Source of the DNA: an uncultured Clostridia bacterium
Lineage (GTDB): Bacteria; Bacillota; Clostridia; UBA1381
NCBI GenBank assembly: GCA_934501535.1
Contig: CAKSUM010000004.1
Location: 72,610-136,609 of the forward strand
Direction: 5' to 3'
DNA length: 64,000 nucleotides
The notes below the pieces were generated by a model. That model did not search any database and was not told the origin of the DNA. It saw nothing but the letters and a program-made list of their open reading frames with translations. Below are positions 48,408 through 57,280 of the stretch, piece by piece. Each line of letters starts with the position of its first letter. Position 1 is the stretch's first letter. Made by a program: the position numbers and the translations under genes.

Positions 48408-48670
48408 TTGCCGAAAATCGGCGCAGAATTAAAAACGGTGCGCCGAAAAAATCCGAACTGCGGCAAAATGCGCCATCGTGCCAAACGCGCCGAAACGCGG
48501 CGAGATACGCCCGAGTGCGCTGAAAAGCACCGAATTGCGGCAAAATGCGCCCGGACGTGCCGAGTGCGCCCAAACGCACCGAATATGCCCGAATATGCCC
48601 GAACGCGCCGAACGTGCCGAACGTGCCGAACGTGCCGCATTGCGCCCAAATGTGCCGAAACACAGCGTAT
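48408..48670. repeat. Nine-base periodic low-complexity repeat
   Basis: The gap between the GlmU-like gene and pth is built of CGCCGAAA, TGCGCC and CGTGCCGAA words. From about 48583 to 48660 it is nearly regular with a period of nine (ACGTGCCGA and variants, about seven copies). Because nine is a multiple of three, all six frames stay open and give false ORFs (runs such as RTCRTCRTC or HVRHVRHVR). No ribosome site precedes them. Apart from the leader of pth, no other element is seen. Confidence 0.75.
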
Positions 48671-48677
48671 GCGAAAA

Positions 48678-49382
48678 TCAGTCGCGCTTGTCATGCCAGC
48701 CGGTCTTGTTCACCTGACGTGCGCGCGCGATTGCGAGAGATTTTTTCGGCACTTCGTCGGTTATGGTCGAGCCGGCGGCTGTGTATGCGCCGTTGCCGAC
48801 TTCTACGGGAGCGACGAGATTTGTGTTGCAGCCGATAAAGCAGCCGTCGCCGATTTTGCAGCGGTGCTTGTTTTTGCCGTCATAATTTACAGTTACCGTG
48901 CCGCAGCCGAAGTTGACGTCTTTGCCGACGTCGCTGTCGCCGACATATGTCAGGTGCGCGATTTTGGTGCCCTCGCCTATGACGGCGTTTTTAACCTCAA
49001 CAAAGTCGCCGACCTTAACATCGTCCGCAATGCGGCAGCCGGGGCGGATATACGAAAACGGTCCGGCAAGAACGTTTTTCCCGAGTACCGCGTCAACCGA
49101 TACCACCGAAAGAAGCTCCGAGCCGTCGCCGACCTTGGTGTCAACGAGCTTGCAGCCCATGCCGACTACGCAGTTTTCGCCGATTTCGGTGCTGCCCTGA
49201 AGCATGACATTCTGCTCCACAACGGTACCTTTGCCGATTTTTACGTTCTCCTCCACGTAGCATGACGAGGGGTTGATGAACAGCACGCCGCCCTGTTCGA
49301 GCTTTTCGATTGTCTGCGCGCTTTTTGCGAGATTTTCCTTTGCGCGCGCATAATTCATTTCGGTAATTGTTCGTTTTGCCAT
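48678..49382 (-). CDS. GlmU-type acetyltransferase domain without uridylyltransferase domain
   Basis: 234 residues from ATG 49382 after AAAGGAA. Residues 1-45 are a short helical lead-in; from about 48 the chain is a left-handed beta-helix of hexapeptide repeats. It matches the C-terminal half of GlmU: GPFSYIRPG, FVEVKN, AHLTYVGDSDVG with the catalytic His, NYDGKNKH, FIGCNTNLVAPVEVGNGAY, and ARARQVNKTGW at the end. The N-terminal pyrophosphorylase half (normally about 230 residues) is missing. Predicted to acetylate glucosamine 1-phosphate for wall precursors. Four bases after ribF, in the slot where glmU precedes pth and mfd elsewhere. Confidence 0.88.
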   Translation of the reverse strand: MAKRTITEMNYARAKENLAKSAQTIEKLEQGGVLFINPSSCYVEENVKIGKGTVVEQNVMLQGSTEIGENCVVGMGCKLVDTKVGDGSELLSVVSVDAVLGKNVLAGPFSYIRPGCRIADDVKVGDFVEVKNAVIGEGTKIAHLTYVGDSDVGKDVNFGCGTVTVNYDGKNKHRCKIGDGCFIGCNTNLVAPVEVGNGAYTAAGSTITDEVPKKSLAIARARQVNKTGWHDKRD

Positions 49383-49386
49383 AATA

Positions 49387-50394
49387 TCATTCCTTTCCGT
49401 GCCGCACGGCACATATGTCACTTTCTATCTGTTTTTTTAATTCGCCGATGTTTTTAAAACTGATTTCTCCGCGGATTTTGCGGATAATCTCCGCCGTCAG
49501 CACCCTGCCGTACAAATCGCCGTCAAAATCGGGGATATGTGCCTCGAAGGTGCGCTTTCCGGCGTTAAACGTCGGGTTTTTTCCTATATTTATAACCGCG
49601 TCGCGGTCATTGATTTTTCCGTAATAAACGCCGTCGGGAGGGAGTATTTTTTTGGGTGACAGGTCAAAATTGGCTGTGGGAAAGCCCATTTTTCGTCCGT
49701 TCTGCTTGCCGTGCACGATTTTTCCGCGCACGCGGTAAAATCTTCCGCAAAGCTGCGCGGCGGCGGACATGTCCCCGTCTTTTACAAGGCTGCGTATGGC
49801 GGTGCTTTTTATCGGTTCGCCGCCGTCGGTGACAGCCTCCGCGACGATAACGCGCGCCTTTTTCGACAGCAGCTGCGTCAAAATCGCTGCGTTTCCCTCG
49901 GCTCCGCGCCCGAAACGGTAGTCATAGCCGATGACCGCCGTGCCTATTTTCATAATATCCGTCAGCAGACGGGCGAACTCATCGGGTGATTTTGCGGCGA
50001 AGGTGTCGGAAAAATCCGCCGTAATCACAAAATCCGCGCCGCATTGCCCGATAATTTCCAGTTTTTCCGCGAGCGTTGTGAGAACGCCGCCGCGCGTGCT
50101 GCTGCGGATAAGCAGTAATGCGCCCCATTTTCCGCAAGCCTTTGCCAGTTCGAAAAGGCGCATATGACCGCGGTGCACGCCGTCAAAATCGCCCAGGCAT
50201 ATTGCCGAGCCGCGAATGTCCGGCTCGCCTGCGCCGACGGAGCCGACGCTGTGCGCCGTACCGTCACCGATAAAATCGCGCAGCATTATGCCGTTTTCCG
50301 CGCCGCCGTCATCGGCTGCGCCGTGCACAATATCCGAGGATTTACCTATCGGAATAATTTTATTCTCTTGTTCGCAATATCCGTAAATATCCAA
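49387..50394 (-). CDS. ribF: Riboflavin kinase / FAD synthetase
   Basis: 335 residues if the TTG at 50394 is used (GGTGA five bases upstream); an ATG at codon 37 is the alternative. The N-terminal FAD synthetase half has CLGDFDGVHRGHMRLF (the nucleotidyltransferase GxFDGxHxGH pattern) and YDYRFGRGAEG; the C-terminal kinase half has GRKMGFPTANFDL and VYYGKI, NIGKNPTFN. It converts riboflavin to FMN and FAD. The first 60 residues before the nucleotide-binding motif are longer than usual (typically 15-25), so the true start may be internal. Part of alaS-truB-ribF-glmU(C). Confidence 0.9.
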   Translation of the reverse strand: MDIYGYCEQENKIIPIGKSSDIVHGAADDGGAENGIMLRDFIGDGTAHSVGSVGAGEPDIRGSAICLGDFDGVHRGHMRLFELAKACGKWGALLLIRSSTRGGVLTTLAEKLEIIGQCGADFVITADFSDTFAAKSPDEFARLLTDIMKIGTAVIGYDYRFGRGAEGNAAILTQLLSKKARVIVAEAVTDGGEPIKSTAIRSLVKDGDMSAAAQLCGRFYRVRGKIVHGKQNGRKMGFPTANFDLSPKKILPPDGVYYGKINDRDAVINIGKNPTFNAGKRTFEAHIPDFDGDLYGRVLTAEIIRKIRGEISFKNIGELKKQIESDICAVRHGKE

Positions 50395-50419
50395 CTAAGT
50401 CACCACACAATCGGTTGTT

Positions 50420-51301
50420 TCATACCGTCCAGAATGCCTTTTCAAGTGCGAGCGCGCCGCCCGTATACTTCGACAGGCACAAAAATTCGCCGTTTTCACC
50501 GTACACACGGTACATTTCGCCCTCATTTAAGCCGCTGCGGCGGATTTTAACGCCGTTTTTCGCTTTTTCCGCAAGAAAGCTGTTAAGGACAACCTTTTTG
50601 CAGTCTTTAAACAGCTTATCTACAGGGATTACCGCGCTTTCAAGCGTTCCCGATTCTTTCATTTTCATGAGCTGCTCGGGCGTATATGCGTCTGCCAATG
50701 TAAAATCCGCGCTTTTCGTGCGGACGAGCGTATTCATGTACGCGCCGCAGCCGAGCTTTGCACCGATGTCCTCACAAAGCGTGCGGATATACGTGCCCTT
50801 TGAACAGGAAACATCGATTGTCACGGTATGATTTTCGGTATCTGTTTCTATTATTTCAATATTATAAATTGTTACGCGCCTTTTTTCGCGCTCGACGGTA
50901 ATTCCGCTGCGTGCAAGCTCATACAGCTTTTTTCCGCCCTGTTTTATTGCAGAAAACATAGGCGGAATTTGGTCAATTTCGCCTATGAAACTCTTTATTG
51001 CATTTTCAATTTCCTCTTTCGACGCCGTGACGGGCTGTTCGGTGAGGATTTCGCCGGACGCGTCCAGTGTGTCGGTGGTCATGCCCAAAACGAGCTGTGC
51101 GCGGTATGCCTTGTTTGACGCTGTCAGCATATCCGCCGCCTTTGTCGCCCTGCCGATGCAGACCGGAAGAACGCCCGACGCGTCCGGGTCAAGCGTTCCG
51201 GTGTGCCCGACTTTTTTTATCCCGAAAAGCCGCCGCACAAAATACACCATATCGTGTGAAGTTTTGCCGCACGGCTTGTCAATTACTATAAGTCCGTCCA
51301 T
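50420..51301 (-). CDS. truB: tRNA pseudouridine-55 synthase
   Basis: 293 residues; the ATG at 51301 directly follows the alaS stop (TAAATG). Catalytic block KVGHTGTLDPDASGVLPVCIG with the essential Asp, then AYRAQLVLGMTTDTLDASGE and CSKGTYIRTLCEDIG; a PUA-like C-terminus. It modifies U55 in the T-loop of tRNA. The 25 bases to ribF show an operon. Confidence 0.96.
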   Translation of the reverse strand: MDGLIVIDKPCGKTSHDMVYFVRRLFGIKKVGHTGTLDPDASGVLPVCIGRATKAADMLTASNKAYRAQLVLGMTTDTLDASGEILTEQPVTASKEEIENAIKSFIGEIDQIPPMFSAIKQGGKKLYELARSGITVEREKRRVTIYNIEIIETDTENHTVTIDVSCSKGTYIRTLCEDIGAKLGCGAYMNTLVRTKSADFTLADAYTPEQLMKMKESGTLESAVIPVDKLFKDCKKVVLNSFLAEKAKNGVKIRRSGLNEGEMYRVYGENGEFLCLSKYTGGALALEKAFWTV

Positions 51302-53935
51302 TTAGCCCAGCTGCGCCTCAATAATTTTTGCCGCCTTTTCAAGCGCCTCATCGATTTTCGACGCGTCCTTGCCGCCGCCCTGCGCCATATCCGGCTTGCC
51401 GCCGCCCGAACCTCCGGCAATTGCCGTGAGTTCTTTTATGACCTTTCCTGCGTGAACGCCTGCCTTAACGGCGTCGGGCGTTGCTGCTGCGAGGAATACT
51501 ATTCTTCCGTCGGTTTGTGCCGCGAGAACCGCAATTCCGCTGCCGATTTTTTCTTTAATGCTGTCGCCGAGCGTGCGCAAATCTCCTGCCGCAAGTCCGT
51601 CAACACGTCCCGGCGCAACGGTAATTCCTTTGATTTCAACCGCGTTTTTGAGAACCTCGTCCAGCTTTCCGGACGCCATTTTAGCGTTCATGGACTCAAT
51701 GTTCTTTTTAAGCTCTTTAACCTCCGATGCGGTCTGCTCCGCCTTGCGGTCGATTTCGTTTACGTTGTTGGCTTTAAGCGCCGATGCGCATCTTTCGATA
51801 AGAGCGTCCTTTGCAGCGATGTAATCAAGCACGCCCTGACCGGTAACCGCCTCGATACGTCTTGTGCCGGCAGCAACGCCGCCCTCCGAAATAAGCTTGA
51901 ACAGTCCTGCGTTTGCCGTGTTTGTAAGATGTGTTCCGCCGCAGAATTCAACCGAGTAGTCGCCCATTGAAACAACGCGTACAACATCGCCGTATTTTTC
52001 GCCGAACTGCGCCTCGGCGCCGAGTTTTTTCGCCTCGTCAATCGGCAGCTCGCGCACCGTTATCGGCATTGCCGCGAGAATTGCGTCATTGACCTTTTTC
52101 TCTGTAAGTGCAAGCTCGTCCTTTGTCATCGCCTCAAAGTGCGAGAAGTCAAAACGAAGATGCTTTGCGTTGACCTCCGAACCTGCCTGGGCAACGTGCT
52201 CGCCGAGAACCTCTTTGAGCGCCTTGTGCAGAAGGTGAGTCGCGCTGTGATTGCGCGAAATTGCCATTCTGTTCTTTTTGCAGACGGTGAGAGTTACTTT
52301 GTCGCCGGACGAAAAACTGCCCTTTGTCACTTCAACTATATGCATATAAATTCCGTTGCCGTTCTTTTTGGTATCGATAACCTTTGCTTCGGCGCCGCCC
52401 TTCGTGATTTTGCCTATATCGCCAGCCTGACCGCCCATTTCCGCATAAAACGGCGTTTTGTCGGTCACAATGATGCCGGCTGCGCCCTCCTCGATTTCCG
52501 CGGAAACCTCTCCTGCCGCCGCTATGCCGACAATTTCGGAGTCTGCCTCAAGCGATTCATAGCCGACAAATTCGGTCGCCGACGCGTCCTCGAAGGTGTA
52601 GCTTTCGTTATCCTCCCAGCTTGAACCGTCCTTACGTGCGCTGCGCGCCGTTTCCTTCTGAACGGCAAGCTCTTTATCATAGCCCTCGCGGTCAACGGTA
52701 ATTCCCTGCTCCGCGCAGATTTCCACGGTCAGGTCGATCGGGAAACCGTAGGTATCGTTCAGCTTGAATGATTTTTCGCCGCTCAAAACCGTTTCGCCGT
52801 TCTTTTTCAGCTCAGCGATGTAATCGTTCAGTATTGCAAGACCGTTATCGATTGTTCTTGCAAATCTGTCCTCTTCAATTCTGATGATTTTCTTGATGTA
52901 ATCACGCTTTTCCGCAAGCTCGGGATAGCCCTGCGCCGATTCGTTTATAACGGTATCCGCTACCTCGTACAAAAATTCGCCCTTGATATTAAGCAGCTTT
53001 CCGTGCCGTGCCGCGCGGCGCAAGAGACGTCTTAAAACGTAGCCTCTGCCCTCGTTTGACGGAATTACGCCGTCGGAAACCATCATGACGGTGCTGCGGA
53101 TATGGTCGGTGATAACGCGCAGCGATACGTCGGTTTTCGCGTCCTGCTTATAGGTGACGCCGGCAATTTTTGAGATGTGATTCATGATATTGCGTACGGT
53201 GTCAACCTCGAACAGGTTGTCCACGCCCTGCATAACCGCCGCAAGACGTTCAAGACCCATGCCGGTGTCGATGTTCGGGTGCGACAGACGGTTGTAATTG
53301 CCGTCCTCGTCCTTGTCGAACTGCGTGAACACGAGGTTCCATACCTCCATAAAGCGGTCGCAGTCGCAGCCCATGTGACAGTCCGGCCCGCAGCTGTATT
53401 CCTCGCCGCGGTCTACGTGTATTTCCGAACACGGTCCGCACGGACCCGTGCCGTGCTCCCAGAAGTTGTCCTCTTTGCCCATTTTCAGCACGCGCTCGGG
53501 GTTTACGCCGATTTCATTAATCCAGATGTCGCGCGCCTCATCGTCCTCCTCGTAAACGGTTATCCACAGCTTGTCGGCAGGGATACCCATAACTTCGGTC
53601 AGAAACTCCCAGCCCCATGAAATTGCCTCGCGCTTAAAGTAGTCGCCGAATGAAAAGTTTCCGAGCATTTCAAAAAACGTGCCGTGACGCGCCGTTTTGC
53701 CGACGCATTCGATGTCCGGCGTTCTGATACATTTCTGACATGTGGTTACGCGCTTTCTCGGCGGAATTTCCGCGCCCGTAAACCACTTTTTCATCGGTGC
53801 CATGCCCGAATTGATAAGCAGCAGGCTCGCGTCGTTCTTCGGCACGAGCGAAAAGCTGCCCAGGCGCAGACACCCTTTTGACTCAAAGAAACTTAAGAAT
53901 TTCTCTCTGATTTCATTTACCCCGTATTTTTCCAT
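51302..53935 (-). CDS. alaS: Alanyl-tRNA synthetase
   Basis: 877 residues from ATG 53935 with AAAGGAG upstream. Class II catalytic core with the N-terminal FFESKGCLRLGSFSLVP, NSGMAPMKKWFTG and FFEMLGNFSFGDYFK; editing domain with the metal sites HSATHLLHKAL and CGGTHLTNTAN; C-terminal oligomerisation domain ending in SGGGKPDMAQGGGKD. Complete. There is no T-box leader; a plain sigma-A promoter precedes it. First gene of a minus-strand operon with truB, ribF and the GlmU-type acetyltransferase. Confidence 0.97.
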   Translation of the reverse strand: MEKYGVNEIREKFLSFFESKGCLRLGSFSLVPKNDASLLLINSGMAPMKKWFTGAEIPPRKRVTTCQKCIRTPDIECVGKTARHGTFFEMLGNFSFGDYFKREAISWGWEFLTEVMGIPADKLWITVYEEDDEARDIWINEIGVNPERVLKMGKEDNFWEHGTGPCGPCSEIHVDRGEEYSCGPDCHMGCDCDRFMEVWNLVFTQFDKDEDGNYNRLSHPNIDTGMGLERLAAVMQGVDNLFEVDTVRNIMNHISKIAGVTYKQDAKTDVSLRVITDHIRSTVMMVSDGVIPSNEGRGYVLRRLLRRAARHGKLLNIKGEFLYEVADTVINESAQGYPELAEKRDYIKKIIRIEEDRFARTIDNGLAILNDYIAELKKNGETVLSGEKSFKLNDTYGFPIDLTVEICAEQGITVDREGYDKELAVQKETARSARKDGSSWEDNESYTFEDASATEFVGYESLEADSEIVGIAAAGEVSAEIEEGAAGIIVTDKTPFYAEMGGQAGDIGKITKGGAEAKVIDTKKNGNGIYMHIVEVTKGSFSSGDKVTLTVCKKNRMAISRNHSATHLLHKALKEVLGEHVAQAGSEVNAKHLRFDFSHFEAMTKDELALTEKKVNDAILAAMPITVRELPIDEAKKLGAEAQFGEKYGDVVRVVSMGDYSVEFCGGTHLTNTANAGLFKLISEGGVAAGTRRIEAVTGQGVLDYIAAKDALIERCASALKANNVNEIDRKAEQTASEVKELKKNIESMNAKMASGKLDEVLKNAVEIKGITVAPGRVDGLAAGDLRTLGDSIKEKIGSGIAVLAAQTDGRIVFLAAATPDAVKAGVHAGKVIKELTAIAGGSGGGKPDMAQGGGKDASKIDEALEKAAKIIEAQLG

Positions 53936-54030
53936 TTTATAAGTATGCTCCTTTCAAAAGGCTCGTGCGGATTTGCGCCGCGCAGCCCTTCGTGTATAAA
54001 TTTACACATTATTACCCATTTTATCCTTAT

Positions 54031-54059
54031 ATTATATAAAAAAATCGCGCCATTGTCAA
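54031..54059 (-). promoter_or_regulatory. Promoter of alaS operon
   Basis: Minus-strand TTGACA (54059-54054), 17-base spacer, TATAAT (54036-54031). Confidence 0.88.
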
Positions 54060-54253
54060 TATATATCGGTAAAATCCGGGGCACAATTTTATATGCGGCG
54101 GCGATTTTTTACTGTCGGCATGACCGCAACCGCGCCTGACGCTTCCGGCGGATTTTTCGCTTTGCGGCGGTGATAAAGCGCCGGGAACGCCGCGGCGGCT
54201 CTTGCGGAACCGCTGCATTTATGAAAAAAGTGATAAAAATTTTCGGCAGGCTA

Positions 54254-54282
54254 TTGACAAATGCGGAAATATGGTATATAAT
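54254..54282 (+). promoter_or_regulatory. Promoter of ylxM-ffh operon
   Basis: TTGACA (54254-54259), 17-base spacer, TATAAT (54277-54282), followed by a leader of about 50 bases. Confidence 0.88.
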
Positions 54283-54338
54283 AACACCTGTAAAGTTTTT
54301 TTGGTTTACACCGATAAGGGTGTGAAGGGGCGGTTTGC

Positions 54339-54674
54339 ATGGCAAAGGATTTGACCGTGAGCATGCTTGCGGACTTCTACGGCGAGCTGCTGACCGAAAG
54401 GCAGCAGAAGGCTCTTGACGGATATTATAACCGTGATTTGTCGCTTGCGGAAATCGCGGAGGAGATGCAGGTGTCGCGCCAGGGCGTGCGTGCGGTTATC
54501 AAGCAGGGCGAGGCGCATCTCGCCGAATTTGAGGATAAACTCCGCATGGCGGAGCGATTTTCCGAGATAAGCCGTCTGACCCGGGACATGCGGCGGATTA
54601 TCGAATCGATGCCGCAGTCGGAACCGACAAAGCAATTATTACTGAAAATTGACGATATAACCGATAAGCTGTAA
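54339..54674 (+). CDS. ylxM: YlxM-family helix-turn-helix protein (UPF0122)
   Basis: 111 residues from ATG 54339. The body resembles sigma region 4: ADFYGELLTERQQKALDGYYN, then LSLAEIAEEMQVSRQGVRAVIKQGEAHL as the helix-turn-helix. YlxM proteins sit in front of ffh in Bacillota and are thought to modulate signal-recognition-particle GTPase function rather than transcription. Only 14 bases to ffh. Confidence 0.93.
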   Translation: MAKDLTVSMLADFYGELLTERQQKALDGYYNRDLSLAEIAEEMQVSRQGVRAVIKQGEAHLAEFEDKLRMAERFSEISRLTRDMRRIIESMPQSEPTKQLLLKIDDITDKL

Positions 54675-54688
54675 AGGGCGGTGAAAAA

Positions 54689-56041
54689 ATGGCATTTGAA
54701 AATCTCGGCGAAAAGCTTTCCGGCGTATTCAAAAAGCTGAAAGGCACAACCAGAATTACCGAAAAAGACATTAAAGACGCGATGCGCGAGGTCAAGCTGG
54801 CGCTTTTGGAGGCTGACGTAAACTTTAAAGTTGTCAAGGACTTCGTAAAAACGGTATCGGAAAAGGCAATGGGAGCCGAGGTTCTGGAAAGCCTTACCCC
54901 GTCGCAGAACATATTAAAAATCGTGCGTGACGAACTCACCGAGCTTATGGGCACGGAAAATGCGCGCCTTGAGTTTGCGAAAAATCCGCCGACCGTGATA
55001 ATGATGTGCGGTCTGCAGGGTGCCGGCAAAACAACGGCGTCTGCAAAACTTGCGCTCAACCTGCGCAAAAACATGGACAAACGGCCGCTTATGGCTGCCT
55101 GTGACGTTTACCGTCCGGCGGCGGTAAAGCAGCTGCAGGTTCTCGGCGACCAGATAGGCGTTCCGGTGTTCGCGATGGGTACCGGCGAAAATCCGGTTGA
55201 TATTGCAAAAGCGGCGGTCGAACATGCGAAAAAGCACGGCAATGACCCGGTTATCATAGATACTGCCGGACGGCTGCACATAGACGAGGCTCTCATGGAG
55301 GAGCTGGAGGGCATAAAGGGCGCGGTAAATCCGTCCGAGATACTGCTCGTTGTGGACGCGATGACCGGTCAGGACGCAGTGAACGTTGCCGAAAGCTTTA
55401 ATTCACAGCTGGAAATTTCGGGCGTAATCCTGTCCAAGCTGGACGGCGATACGCGCGGCGGTGCGGCGCTGTCGGTGCGTGCGGTTACGGGAAAACCGAT
55501 AAAATATGCCTCGGTCGGCGAAAAGCTGTCCGAGCTTGAACCGTTCCACCCGGACAGAATGGCAAGCCGTATTCTCGGCATGGGCGACGTTATGACCCTT
55601 ATCGACAGGGCACAGGAGGTTGTCGACGAGAAAGAAGCGGCGGAGCTTGAAAGAAAAATGCGGCAGCAGACCTTCGATTTGGAGGACTTTTTAAACCAGC
55701 TGCAGCAGATTAAGAAAATGGGCTCGATAACCAAGCTTGTCGGCATGATGCCGGGCGTGGATAAATCCATGCTGGACAAAATCGACGCTGCGGAGGGCGA
55801 GAAAAAAATGAAACGCACCGAGGCGATTATTCAGTCCATGACGCCGAAAGAACGCGCCAATCCGAAAATTATCGCCGCGAGCCGCAAGGTCAGGATTGCA
55901 AAAGGCAGCGGAACGCGCGTACAGGACGTAAACGAGCTTTTAAAGCAGTTTGAACAGATGAAACAGATGATGAAACAGCTTTCCGGCGGAAAGCAGGCGC
56001 GAATGTTAAAACGCCTTAAAAAAATGGGCGGCAGATATTAA
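54689..56041 (+). CDS. ffh: Signal recognition particle GTPase
   Basis: 450 residues from ATG 54689. N domain (about 1-85), G domain with GLQGAGKTTASAKLA, DVYRPAAVKQLQ, DTAGRLHIDE, DAMTGQDAVNVA and SKLDGDTRGGAALS, then the methionine-rich M domain (about 300-450, LVGMMPGV, MKQMMKQLSGGKQARMLKRLKKMG) that binds SRP RNA and signal sequences. It targets membrane proteins to FtsY and the translocon. Followed by the ribosomal genes after 51 bases. Confidence 0.97.
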   Translation: MAFENLGEKLSGVFKKLKGTTRITEKDIKDAMREVKLALLEADVNFKVVKDFVKTVSEKAMGAEVLESLTPSQNILKIVRDELTELMGTENARLEFAKNPPTVIMMCGLQGAGKTTASAKLALNLRKNMDKRPLMAACDVYRPAAVKQLQVLGDQIGVPVFAMGTGENPVDIAKAAVEHAKKHGNDPVIIDTAGRLHIDEALMEELEGIKGAVNPSEILLVVDAMTGQDAVNVAESFNSQLEISGVILSKLDGDTRGGAALSVRAVTGKPIKYASVGEKLSELEPFHPDRMASRILGMGDVMTLIDRAQEVVDEKEAAELERKMRQQTFDLEDFLNQLQQIKKMGSITKLVGMMPGVDKSMLDKIDAAEGEKKMKRTEAIIQSMTPKERANPKIIAASRKVRIAKGSGTRVQDVNELLKQFEQMKQMMKQLSGGKQARMLKRLKKMGGRY

Positions 56042-56092
56042 TGTCGAAAGACTTTGATATACAAATGATACAAATTCAGGGAGGTGAAATAA

Positions 56093-56335
56093 ATGGCAGT
56101 AAAAATCAGACTGAGAAGAATGGGCGCAAAGAAAGCTCCTTTTTACAGAGTAGTTGTTGCTGATTCAAGATACCCCAGAGATGGCAGATTTATCGAAGAA
56201 ATCGGAACATATAATCCGTTAACGGACCCTGCAACGGTTAACATCGACGCAGACATGGCTAAGAAATGGATTGCAAACGGCGCTCAGCCTACGGATACCG
56301 TAAAGGCTCTTTTGAAAAAACAGGGCATTATGTAA
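56093..56335 (+). CDS. rpsP: Ribosomal protein S16
   Basis: 80 residues from ATG 56093 after GGGAGGTGA. VKIRLRRMGAKKAPFYRVVVADSR, cited here as RLRRMGAKKAPFYRVV, and GRFIEEIGTYNP are the family hallmarks. It binds 16S rRNA early in small-subunit assembly. Codons shift to A/T endings, as in other highly expressed genes of the window. Confidence 0.97.
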   Translation: MAVKIRLRRMGAKKAPFYRVVVADSRYPRDGRFIEEIGTYNPLTDPATVNIDADMAKKWIANGAQPTDTVKALLKKQGIM

Positions 56336-56349
56336 GGAGATTACCTTAA

Positions 56350-56580
56350 ATGAAAGAAGTATTGGAAATCATTGCAAAGGCACTGGTAGAAAATCCGGAC
56401 AGCGTTTCCGTAACGGAAACCGAAAAGGACGATACCGTTGTCCTTGAGCTTCGTGTTGCGGACAGCGACATGGGCAAGGTTATCGGCAAACAGGGCAAGA
56501 TTGCAAAGGCAATCCGCACTGTCTGCAAGGCAGCTGCAAGCATTGAAAACAAGCGTGTATCTGTCGATATAGTTCAATAA
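56350..56580 (+). CDS. khpA: KH-domain RNA-binding protein KhpA
   Basis: 76 residues from ATG 56350, 14 bases after rpsP. A single KH domain with the GxxG-containing VIGKQGKIAKAIR loop and LELRVADSDMG. KhpA binds RNA with KhpB (EloR) and helps control cell elongation and division in Bacillota. Located in its conserved position between rpsP and rimM. Confidence 0.95.
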   Translation: MKEVLEIIAKALVENPDSVSVTETEKDDTVVLELRVADSDMGKVIGKQGKIAKAIRTVCKAAASIENKRVSVDIVQ

Positions 56581-56591
56581 GCATTAAAATG

Positions 56592-56615
56592 AGTGTCTTG
56601 AATATCGGGGACACT
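56592..56615. repeat. REP-like GGGGACACT inverted repeat
   Basis: AGTGTC (56592-56597), 12 bases, GACACT (56610-56615), with GGGGACAC at 56607-56614. Same word as beside the RAYT gene at 2979 and inside the P-ATPase gene at 4395. It lies in the 193-base gap between khpA and rimM, the only large gap in this operon. Confidence 0.4.
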
Positions 56616-56773
56616 TATTTTATTATAACGCGGGTAAATCCGCACAGCTGCGGCGCGGTTTTCAAAGACCGGCAAAAAACGTATATGTGCGGAAATCTCT
56701 TATCATTCCCTGCGGTGCGGATAGGAGAAAATTCGGTTTGTGCCGGCGCAGGGCGGCGGAATGGAGATTTTTT

Positions 56774-57280
56774 ATGGACATGCTTGAGGCAGGAAAAATA
56801 ATCAACACGCACGGGCTTAAAGGTGAAGTCAAGGTTGCGGCATGGACCGACGCGCCCGGCGATTTCGAGAATTTTGAATACGTTTTCGCGCGCATGCGCG
56901 GCGGCGATGTCCGGCTGGACATCAGAAACATTAAGTATCAGAAAAATAATTTAATCGTTGCGTTTGAGCAGATTGAGTCAATCGAGGAGGCGGAAAAGTA
57001 CAAAAACGCCGTACTTTTTGTGCCCAAGGACATGCTCGGCGAGCTTCCCGAAAACGTGTACTACATTGCCGACCTTATCGGCTGTACCGTTTCGGACGAA
57101 AACGGTGAAATCGGCGTGCTCGCAGACGTTTTTGCGACCGGCTCCAACGATATTTACGACATCAAGCGCGACGGGAAGAAAAATCTTCTCGTGCCGATAA
57201 TCGACGGCGTTGTGCAGTCGGTGGATATTGAAAATAAAAAGATTACGATAAAAATACCGGAAGGGCTGGAAGATGATTAA
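56774..57280 (+). CDS. rimM: 16S rRNA processing protein RimM
   Basis: 168 residues from ATG 56774 after GGAG; 29 codons upstream in the same frame lack a site. N-terminal beta-barrel (LEAGKIINTHGLKGEVKV) and C-terminal PRC-barrel (VYYIADLIGCTVSDENGE, NDIYDIKRDGKKNLLVPII). It assists maturation of the small-subunit head with S19. Its last eight bases overlap the start of trmD. Confidence 0.95.
   Translation: MDMLEAGKIINTHGLKGEVKVAAWTDAPGDFENFEYVFARMRGGDVRLDIRNIKYQKNNLIVAFEQIESIEEAEKYKNAVLFVPKDMLGELPENVYYIADLIGCTVSDENGEIGVLADVFATGSNDIYDIKRDGKKNLLVPIIDGVVQSVDIENKKITIKIPEGLEDD

Larger units (their letters stand above)
53936..54338. other. Divergent control region alaS / ylxM
   Basis: A 403-base gap holding one consensus promoter for each direction (54031-54059 minus, 54254-54282 plus). 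The middle (54060-54250) is GC-rich with GCCGCGGCGG-type words and no ribosome-site-led ORF. I looked for a T-box (AGGGTGGnACCGCG) and for a 4.5S/SRP RNA core and found neither. Confidence 0.6.

Noticed and set aside
48408..49265. Long plus-strand ORF through the nine-base repeat and into the GlmU-like gene
   Set aside because: Open only because the repeat period is a multiple of three, and antisense to a well-supported gene.
53936..54338. T-box leader for alaS, or SRP RNA near ffh
   Set aside because: The conserved T-box sequence and the SRP RNA core were looked for on both strands and not found.
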